Shown here: positions 1 through 5,056 of the stretch, piece after piece
How positions within the stretch are numbered: position 1 is the first letter of the stretch
How the letters are laid out: every line of letters begins with the position of its first letter
Position numbers and translations under genes: made by a program
Assembly: GCA_020846515.1 (NCBI GenBank)
Contig: JADLDX010000150.1
Span: forward strand, 1-6,160
Origin: Pirellulaceae bacterium
Lineage (GTDB): Bacteria; Planctomycetota; Planctomycetia; Pirellulales; Pirellulaceae
Reading direction: 5' to 3'
DNA length: 6,160 nucleotides
The notes under the pieces: model-generated
Seen by the model: the letters and a program-made list of their open reading frames with translations, nothing else
Told to the model about the DNA's origin: nothing
Databases searched by the model: none

Positions 1-60
1 CTTCTACTTCACCTTCTACTTCACCTTCTACTTCACCTTCTACTTCACCTTCTACTTCAC
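1..60 (+). repeat. Perfect 12-bp tandem repeat, 5 copies, coding for (STSP)n
   Basis: The unit CTTCTACTTCAC occurs five times with no substitution and probably continues beyond the left edge. In the open plus frame (codons starting at position 3) it reads TCT-ACT-TCA-CCT, Ser-Thr-Ser-Pro. The 12-bp period is four codons, so gain or loss of units keeps the frame. Absence of even synonymous changes points to recent expansion by slippage or unequal recombination. It is part of the Pro/Ser/Thr linker of the first gene. Confidence 0.97.
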
Positions 61-986
61 CAGTTACACCACCAGTTACACCACCAGTTACACCACCAGT
101 TACACCACCAGTTACACCACCAGTTACACCACCAGTTACACCACCAGTGGAACCGCCCGCGCATTCACCCTCACAGGCATCGACGACGCCCCCTGCACTG
201 TCACCTTTGCAATCACCATCGCCATCGCAGTCGCTTCCTGACAGTTCTGTGAGCGAAGCACCACCCACGGACACGCAGCCACCAACAGGCTCGCAGCCAC
301 CAGCAGACTCGCACTCTCCCACTGCCCAACCATCATCCGCAACTCAATCGCCGACGGATGGGACGCCACAGGTGAGAGAGTCGATGCCTGTGGTACAGGC
401 CTTTGAGGCGGATATGCCTGAACCGAGTCCGTTGGCCACCTATGTTATGCCAGAGAAAACACCGGATTCAGCCGCCGACCCTGAGCCTTCAGGAGGATCG
501 GGTTCAATCAATCCCATCGGCGAAGGTTTTTATCCTGCGGCGCCCGCGCCATCCCGCGCAGGCTCGGTGCTTGACCAATGGCCTGATGCCTTCAGACAGT
601 CTGTCCTGGAAAGACTGGAAAGACTGCAAGCGCATCCACGTGCACTGTTGGTGCGTATTGTTTGGACAAGCGAGTGTCCCCATGCAGAAGTCGACCTAAA
701 AGGACCACAGTACGTTCAACATAACCATCCGCGGCAGTCCGGTTCGGGCGAACTGGAAACCACGGAATGGGGAATGGTCGTTTCACCAAGTACGACTCAT
801 GCCACGGTTCATTTAGTCCGCACCCATCACGACGTTTCAGTCCGATTGCAGGTCATCGAATGGCCCTCATTTCACTCCCGCGAAATCCAGCTTGATTTCA
901 CTCGACCGGGACACGATGGCAAACAGTACTGGTCCCAGCGGCGACTGGTGGATCTCCAGCATTTGATGGCTGGAGTGCAGCGCTAA
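1..986 (+). CDS. Pro/Ser/Thr-rich protein with C-terminal DUF2135/YfaP-like domain (5'-partial)
   Basis: I do not recognise a named gene. The frame is open from the left edge (first full codon at 3) to TAA at 984-986, giving 327 visible residues. The GTG at 147 is only the first start-like codon after the repeats and is not a credible start, because the repeat arrays upstream are in frame and code sensibly. Visible residues 1-48 are STSP and PVTP repeats. Residues 49-188 are a Pro/Ser/Thr/Gln-rich linker. Residues 189-327 look folded: a helix-like stretch (VLDQWPDAFRQSVLERLERL) and then a beta-rich domain beginning VRIVWTSECPHAEVDLKG. That W-T-S-x-x-P-x-x-x-V-D signature recurs in the next gene at its W350 and resembles the W...DVDLHV core of DUF2135/YfaP domains, which are known from vWA-type exported proteins. 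The linker suggests a surface or periplasmic protein, but the N-terminus that would carry an export signal is outside the window. The next gene follows on the same strand after 124 bp. The coding call is firm; the domain assignment is tentative. Confidence 0.85.
   Translation, partial: STSPSTSPSTSPSTSPSTSPVTPPVTPPVTPPVTPPVTPPVTPPVTPPVEPPAHSPSQASTTPPALSPLQSPSPSQSLPDSSVSEAPPTDTQPPTGSQPPADSHSPTAQPSSATQSPTDGTPQVRESMPVVQAFEADMPEPSPLATYVMPEKTPDSAADPEPSGGSGSINPIGEGFYPAAPAPSRAGSVLDQWPDAFRQSVLERLERLQAHPRALLVRIVWTSECPHAEVDLKGPQYVQHNHPRQSGSGELETTEWGMVVSPSTTHATVHLVRTHHDVSVRLQVIEWPSFHSREIQLDFTRPGHDGKQYWSQRRLVDLQHLMAGVQR
61..144 (+). repeat. Perfect 12-bp tandem repeat, 7 copies, coding for (PVTP)n
   Basis: The unit CAGTTACACCAC occurs seven times without a mismatch and joins the preceding array with no spacer. 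A partial eighth unit (CAG, then TGGAAC) diverges and encodes VEPP. In frame the unit gives CCA-GTT-ACA-CCA, so the protein reads Val-Thr-Pro-Pro repeatedly. The two arrays share the 12-bp period and a TTCAC/TACAC-type motif but not the unit sequence, so they expanded separately. The product would be an extended, Pro/Thr-rich stalk. Confidence 0.97.
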
Positions 987-998
987 GCACATGTGCTT
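985..998. other. Perfect 14-bp palindrome overlapping the first gene's stop codon
   Basis: AAGCACATGTGCTT is its own reverse complement and includes the last two bases of the TAA stop. As RNA it could form a 5-bp stem with a CATG loop. No T-run follows, so it is a poor intrinsic terminator. It could be a protein-binding site or a weak processing hairpin; a chance palindrome is not excluded. Confidence 0.4.
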
Positions 999-1094
999 GT
1001 GCTCTATGTGTCTTAAACCGCAATCAATATTGGCTACGTGCTCAACCGTCCTCAGAACGATTCTCACAGACCTGTTTCCCTTTCACGATCTTTT

Positions 1095-1098
1095 AGGA
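1095..1098 (+). promoter_or_regulatory. Weak Shine-Dalgarno-like AGGA before the lipoprotein start
   Basis: AGGA lies 12 bases before the ATG at 1111, a somewhat long spacing. It supports 1111 over the in-frame ATG at 991. A protein starting at 991 would carry 40 extra residues that hide the signal peptide, and that ATG sits in the palindrome right after the previous stop codon. I see no convincing -35/-10 promoter pair in 987-1110. Confidence 0.4.
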
Positions 1099-1110
1099 AT
1101 CCCCGTCCCC

Positions 1111-2544
1111 ATGAAGAATTACCTTTCTCTCCTCCTAGCATGGTCCGCTTCGGCTGTCACAGCCATTTGCCTGGCCGCATCAGTTGGTTGTCAATCACCC
1201 GTTCACCAGGCGGATCCACCGATCGTCGAAGCTGGACTCCATGCAGCTTCAAGTTCAACTCCTGATTCAACTTCTACGTCTACTTCTGCTTCCGCCTCTG
1301 GCGCGCAGAGTGCCATGGTTTTACCTGATGAACCACTTGAGTATTTCTTCTTCGTGGCCGATGGACTGCCGATGGAATTGCGTTCGGAGCTTCGTCAGGC
1401 GATTGCACAACTGATCGCACGAGGAAAGGCTGGCTCGACCATCCACTTGATTCGTACTCCCGATCATGCTGCAATCGCTTCGTTCGAATTGGGCGAAGGT
1501 ACCGTCGCCCAACGCATGCGCCAGCGCGCGTTACAAAAGGTGCTACCCGAAATCAATGCGTTCCTCAGCGACACGAGTCCCGTGCCGGAGGACTTTCGGT
1601 GTCAATTGGGACTACCGCGGTTGCTCGATTCGTACTGGAGTCTAAAACAGACTCCGCTGCTTTCGCGGATTATTCTGATCGGCGATCCAGTGTACCACGA
1701 TCCGGAAAACCCAATTTGGAGCTTTCGCGGCGGCAAATATCCTAGCGATGCGACCATCAATGCATCGACCTCGACGCTACCCATGAAACGCATGGGACGT
1801 CAGCCGCTTGCGAGCGATATCCCTGTCGTGTGGATAGCAAACGATGCATTCGGAGTCGATCAACTTCATCACGACGCATTGACTCGATTCTACACGTTGC
1901 TTTTCGCCAAATCGCTCGGCGGTCAATTGTCATTCTTTGGCAGAACCGTCGCCAGCGCCATGCAACCGTCATTGGATGTTGGATTAGCTACGCCGGATGA
2001 ATTCTTCCCCGACGGTTTTCCTCAGATGCTGAGAGTGCCTACGGTTGTCGAGGTCCCCAAGCCAACGGACTCACCAGCCACCCCAGACAATATCAATCCT
2101 CAGGCAGCCTTGGAGTCAGCCAGACGCGACCCAACACAAACGGCGATTGCCATCAACTGGACCTCGGACGACCCACTTACGGATGTTGACATCAGACTGT
2201 CGGTTAAGGGCCAACCAGGCGAATTGAACTTCACCAACATGAACACTGATTTTGGTCGACTACTGCGTGATGTCCGGCGGCCTGGTTCGCTCAGCGATGC
2301 CAATCGCGACAACTGGGAGGTCGCTGTCATTAAACATGACAATATGGCCGACCTGATTTTTTGGCTCAATCTCTACGAGGGCCAAGCGCCATCCGCCATC
2401 AAGATAATCCTGGTGCATCGCGGCAAGGAAAGCAGTCAAACGGCCGCGTTTCCGCCGATTCAAGGCGACCGCGCCCTGGCCAGTTTGTTCCGAAAAATGA
2501 GTCCTGCATGGCATGGCCCAGTCAACCTGCTTGCCAACAGATAA
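1111..2544 (+). CDS. Predicted lipoprotein with degenerate vWA-like domain and C-terminal DUF2135-like domain
   Basis: I do not recognise a named gene; the product is 477 residues. The ATG at 1111 is chosen because it gives a clean export signal: MK-N, a hydrophobic core, and AASVGC with Cys27 as the probable lipidated residue. The lipobox is loose (S-V-G-C). Residues 46-65 are a Ser/Thr-rich tether. Residues about 75-275 look like a vWA/Rossmann fold: strand plus turn EYFFFVADGLPM, a helix, strand STIHLIRTP, and a later strand RIILIGDPVYHDP. The MIDAS DxSxS is replaced by D84-G-L86-P-M88, so metal-dependent binding in the classical way is unlikely. Residues about 343-440 form a beta-rich domain starting INWTSDDPLTDVDIRL, resembling DUF2135/YfaP and the end of the preceding protein. 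It probably sits on the periplasmic face of a membrane, perhaps as a non-catalytic binding or scaffold protein. It lies 124 bp after the first gene on the same strand and is followed by a 38-bp repeat and a terminator. Lipoprotein and coding calls are solid; the fold calls are inferred from pattern. Confidence 0.85.
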   Translation: MKNYLSLLLAWSASAVTAICLAASVGCQSPVHQADPPIVEAGLHAASSSTPDSTSTSTSASASGAQSAMVLPDEPLEYFFFVADGLPMELRSELRQAIAQLIARGKAGSTIHLIRTPDHAAIASFELGEGTVAQRMRQRALQKVLPEINAFLSDTSPVPEDFRCQLGLPRLLDSYWSLKQTPLLSRIILIGDPVYHDPENPIWSFRGGKYPSDATINASTSTLPMKRMGRQPLASDIPVVWIANDAFGVDQLHHDALTRFYTLLFAKSLGGQLSFFGRTVASAMQPSLDVGLATPDEFFPDGFPQMLRVPTVVEVPKPTDSPATPDNINPQAALESARRDPTQTAIAINWTSDDPLTDVDIRLSVKGQPGELNFTNMNTDFGRLLRDVRRPGSLSDANRDNWEVAVIKHDNMADLIFWLNLYEGQAPSAIKIILVHRGKESSQTAAFPPIQGDRALASLFRKMSPAWHGPVNLLANR

Positions 2545-2549
2545 GACGC

Positions 2550-2587
2550 ATAAGCACGTGGACGCGTGCGATTCGAGATTTAGGTCA
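2550..2587 (+). repeat. Interspersed 38-bp repeat, copy A (diverged)
   Basis: It begins ATAAGCACGTGGACGCGT, identical to copy B (4693-4730) over these 18 bases. Over the first 35 positions it matches copy B at 30, and the right end has decayed. It starts 6 bp after the stop codon of the lipoprotein gene and points the same way as that gene. The central palindrome TGGACGCGTCCA seen in copy B is broken here (TGGACGCGTGCG). Confidence 0.8.
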
Positions 2588-2613
2588 ATACCGTTCCATT
2601 TTTGATCGACTTG

Positions 2614-2644
2614 AACCGGAATCGGCGCAAGCCGTCCGGTTTTT
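2614..2644 (+). terminator. Intrinsic terminator after the lipoprotein gene
   Basis: A nested stem forms from AACCGGA (2614-2620) with TCCGGTT (2635-2641) and CGGC (2623-2626) with GCCG (2631-2634). These give 11 base pairs with a 2-nt AT bulge, closed by a GCAA (GNRA) tetraloop. A run of five T (2640-2644) follows at once. On the minus strand the same hairpin has no T-run after it, so it should serve mainly the plus-strand genes. It lies in the 135-bp gap between convergent genes. Confidence 0.8.
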
Positions 2645-2679
2645 ACTCTGTTCTCTCAGCGAACAACCGGACTTCTTGG

Positions 2680-4644
2680 TCATTCTGTCTGAAAACCCAG
2701 TGCCTGCAACGGGCTCGCACTGGGCGACGTGTCGGATGACACCTTAGGAAGCTGATCTTCTTTCCTCTGATGGTCCAACTTCGTGAGCGCATCGACCAAC
2801 ATTTGAAAAATCTCGCGCAACGACCGTAACACAGCTAATTGCAGAGTTGCCCATGCAACCGCATCACTATCAAATAGCTCTGAGAAGCCGAGATGCTGCA
2901 TGCGAAATTGTTTGATCTTAGCCTGTTCCCTCTTGTCGAGCGACTTGTTATGACAAGCGTTGTGTCGCAATAACTTGATTGTCCTGACTTCTTCTGAGTT
3001 AAGGATGCGCGACACATCGCTGAATTTCGAAGGTGTCGAAGAATCTGCGCGCGGATTCTCGGCACTGATGCTCGAGGGTACATTTTCAAACGACCCAGCG
3101 CAAATTTTCGTGACAAAGGATTCAAATTGGTAGACATCGCGAACTGGTATCGCAATCGTAGTGCAAAAGATCGAGCTTGACAGGCCCTTCTGAAAGAAGA
3201 ACAGCTTGGGATCGATGCGGCCGATCAGAATATCGCAGGCTCGATAAAGTGCTTGCACATTCCAGCCTATTTCATAACACTCAGCGTTAATTTCTTTTAA
3301 CTGCTGCTCATCCAGTTGCCTTTGGATTTGAACCGCGGGCGTGAAATCGACTATTTGATTCAGTTCCGCTGAGCTGATATTCGGGTGTGGAATGGTTTTA
3401 GGACGGACGCGACGCGCGATTCCATGGCTCAGCCGCGCGAAAGCACTTCGCAAAGCAGCAGCGTCGCCAGAAACAACTGCCGAACCTCCCGTGATTCTGG
3501 TCAACTGCTCCAATAGTTGATGGTCGGGGCGGAGAGAAACCTGGTCTTGCGCACCCGTTTGACGCAGCCATTGCTCGTACAGGTGGTGATTGCTCACACC
3601 AACAGCTAGTAAATAAACGCCCTGCTCCCGGTAGATGGTCGACATCGTGGATACGGGATCGGCGACCCCCGATACCATTCGGCCCAATTCACGATGGTCC
3701 AGCTTGGGCTTGCTCCACTCATTACCATCAGAAACCAACACGATAACTTTGGTGCTGTCAGGAGCTGCATGCGCTTGGAGCAGTCGTGCCGCGTAGTCGA
3801 GAGCATTACCAATATGCGTCTTGCGCGGCGAAGTGCGTAGCGCATCGATGGCCTGGCGAAACTCTTCAATTACACCAGGCTGACTATGCCCGCTCAACTC
3901 CAACATACCGCGAGCAGGAAAGACTTGCTGGCACTCGGTATCGAATTGCACCAACGCCAGTCGCGATTCCATACCATCTGCAGTTTGACGTTCCTGCAGC
4001 AGTTGCAGCAAGGCCAGCTTGAGCGCTATCAGCCGGCTCATTGGGCCTTCGCCAGGAACGGGCAGGTCTGGCACGCCCATCGAATTGCTGCAATCTGCCA
4101 GGATAACGATATCCAGCGAATGACTGGCGGCTGGCGAATAAAGATCGACTATGGTTTGTGGCGTGATGCGTAGGATCCGCTTGGTTTTGGACACGCGAGG
4201 TTCCAATTCTCTTGTCGTGAAATGTTCTTGATCCAAATGCAGAAACCCATATGAATCCGCAGCGGGATCTACCAACACCAACTTTCCAGAGATTCTGTCG
4301 CGAACCAGATTGGCAGCTTCTTTCCACCCCAAATGCGATGGGATTTCGACTTCGATCCTGGTGGCATCGACTAGATCGGTTGGCTCGAGGTTCCAGGTGG
4401 GTTGATCACCGGCAAAGAGGTTTTGTATCAACTCCTGACTGACGGCTATTTGTCCTTCGCGAAGCTGTTCCAACCTGGCAAACTCAACGGGTACACTGCG
4501 CTGACGTACGGCATCGTCAGGCCGAACGTTGAGCACGGCTGCACGATGGCCGACCAATTGTCCCTTGGCGATGCCTATTCTCGGCGCCGCCAGGTGCAGC
4601 GCGTTTTCTATCGCGATGAGTTGTACGTTTCGGTGGTCCAACAT
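2680..4644 (-). CDS. vWA-domain protein with Cdc48/VAT-N-like N-terminus and HEPN-like C-terminus
   Basis: I do not recognise a named gene; 654 residues from the ATG at 4644. An ATG at 4803 in the same frame would add 53 residues, but that stretch translates a copy of an otherwise intergenic repeat, so the shorter form is preferred. Neither start has a clear Shine-Dalgarno sequence. Residues about 8-170 resemble the Cdc48/VAT N-domain: a double-psi-barrel-like part (REGQIAVSQELIQNLFAGD) and a second part ending RILRITPQTIVDLY. Residues about 177-407 are a vWA domain with an intact MIDAS: D184-x-S186-x-S188 (DCSNSM), T276 in KTHIGNAL, and D306 in VLVSDGNEW. It should bind Mg2+ or Mn2+ and a partner protein. 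Residues about 440-625 are mostly helical. They contain LLRHNACHN, whose R560-x4-H565 fits the R-x4-6-H signature of HEPN RNases, followed by a long helix. There is no signal peptide or membrane segment, so it is probably cytoplasmic. It lies downstream of the zinc-finger gene on the same strand after 412 bp and converges on the lipoprotein gene. The vWA call is firm, HEPN moderate, Cdc48-N tentative. Confidence 0.88.
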   Translation of the reverse strand: MLDHRNVQLIAIENALHLAAPRIGIAKGQLVGHRAAVLNVRPDDAVRQRSVPVEFARLEQLREGQIAVSQELIQNLFAGDQPTWNLEPTDLVDATRIEVEIPSHLGWKEAANLVRDRISGKLVLVDPAADSYGFLHLDQEHFTTRELEPRVSKTKRILRITPQTIVDLYSPAASHSLDIVILADCSNSMGVPDLPVPGEGPMSRLIALKLALLQLLQERQTADGMESRLALVQFDTECQQVFPARGMLELSGHSQPGVIEEFRQAIDALRTSPRKTHIGNALDYAARLLQAHAAPDSTKVIVLVSDGNEWSKPKLDHRELGRMVSGVADPVSTMSTIYREQGVYLLAVGVSNHHLYEQWLRQTGAQDQVSLRPDHQLLEQLTRITGGSAVVSGDAAALRSAFARLSHGIARRVRPKTIPHPNISSAELNQIVDFTPAVQIQRQLDEQQLKEINAECYEIGWNVQALYRACDILIGRIDPKLFFFQKGLSSSIFCTTIAIPVRDVYQFESFVTKICAGSFENVPSSISAENPRADSSTPSKFSDVSRILNSEEVRTIKLLRHNACHNKSLDKREQAKIKQFRMQHLGFSELFDSDAVAWATLQLAVLRSLREIFQMLVDALTKLDHQRKEDQLPKVSSDTSPSASPLQALGFQTE

Positions 4645-4692
4645 GGTGACGTAATTGTGTACTCGATTGTGGGTACTTTGCTCCAGGTGGTG

Positions 4693-4730
4693 ATAAGCAC
4701 GTGGACGCGTCCAATTCGGGATCAAGGCAC
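4693..4730 (+). repeat. Interspersed 38-bp repeat, copy B
   Basis: It starts ATAAGCACGTGGACGCGT and ends CAAGGCAC. It contains the perfect 12-bp palindrome TGGACGCGTCCA (4702-4713). It matches copy C at 35 of 38 positions in inverted orientation. If the vWA gene were read from 4803, this copy would be translated antisense as CALIPNWTRPRAY, a sign of spurious coding extension. Confidence 0.88.
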
Positions 4731-4805
4731 ATTCATCGTGAACAGGAGTAGCTACCACACTATCGGTGTGTGCGCTATTTTCTCCTTGGGTCGCCCTAAT
4801 CATCT

Positions 4806-4826
4806 AAGGTTCGAAGCCGAAGCCTT
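4806..4826. other. Bulged hairpin upstream of the vWA gene
   Basis: AAGGTTCG (4806-4813) pairs with CGAAGCCTT (4818-4826) around the 4-nt loop AAGC, giving eight pairs with one bulged base. No T-run follows on either strand, so it is not a standard terminator. It lies about 160 bp upstream of the preferred vWA start and might be a leader structure or part of the repeat-bounded element. Confidence 0.4.
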
Positions 4827-4985
4827 CGTTTGTCGACCCACAATTGGTCGCATATCCTTGTAAAACTTGCTGACAATCTCATGTTATGGCTATTTTGTGG
4901 ACGCCAACCCTGCGGAATGTGCTCGAGCATGGATGGTACCAACTCGTCCAGGAACCGTCATCTCTCGTTTTACTTCGAAATTTTA

Positions 4986-5023
4986 GTGCCTTAATCCCGA
5001 ATTGGACGTGTCCACGAGCTTAT
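4986..5023 (-). repeat. Interspersed 38-bp repeat, copy C
   Basis: Read on the minus strand it begins ATAAGCTCGTGGACACGT and ends TAAGGCAC, with three differences from copy B. It begins 33 bp after the stop codon of the zinc-finger gene and points in that gene's direction, as copy A does for the lipoprotein gene. With copy B it forms a 38-bp inverted pair separated by 255 bp. Confidence 0.88.
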
Positions 5024-5056
5024 GTGCCGTTGACCCAAATCGTTGTTGGTCCGCTC

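Larger units (their letters stand above)
4645..5056. other. 412-bp spacer between the two minus-strand genes, holding inverted repeats
   Basis: No convincing gene is present. Frames open here on either strand are short, lack domain-like sequence and run across the repeat copies. The spacer holds two inverted copies of the 38-bp repeat (4693-4730 and 4986-5023), a bulged hairpin (4806-4826) and a small CACAC/GTGTG stem (4756-4770). The size leaves room for a separate promoter for the vWA gene, but I cannot pick out a -35/-10 pair. No T-run terminator for the zinc-finger gene is visible. Confidence 0.6.

Noticed and set aside
1..144. CRISPR array
   Set aside because: The units are 12 bp, directly adjacent with no spacers, and in a coding frame.
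147..149. GTG as the start of the first gene
   Set aside because: The frame is open to the left edge through in-frame Ser/Thr/Pro repeats that continue into the same kind of linker, and no ribosome binding site precedes the GTG.
991..1110. Upstream ATG at 991 as the start of the lipoprotein
   Set aside because: It would bury the signal peptide behind 40 residues without conserved character, and the ATG lies within the palindrome immediately after the previous stop.
2680..4644. Known tellurite-resistance TerY or MoxR-associated vWA protein
   Set aside because: The flanking domains do not fit those families as I know them, and no MoxR ATPase, kinase or Ter gene is in the window.
4402..4863. 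Plus-strand open frame of 153 codons
   Set aside because: It is antisense to the vWA N-terminal region, crosses repeat copy B and shows no domain-like pattern.
4920..4929. 10-bp palindrome TGCTCGAGCA as a regulatory site
   Set aside because: It is short, isolated, has no follow-on T-run and no second copy; chance is sufficient.
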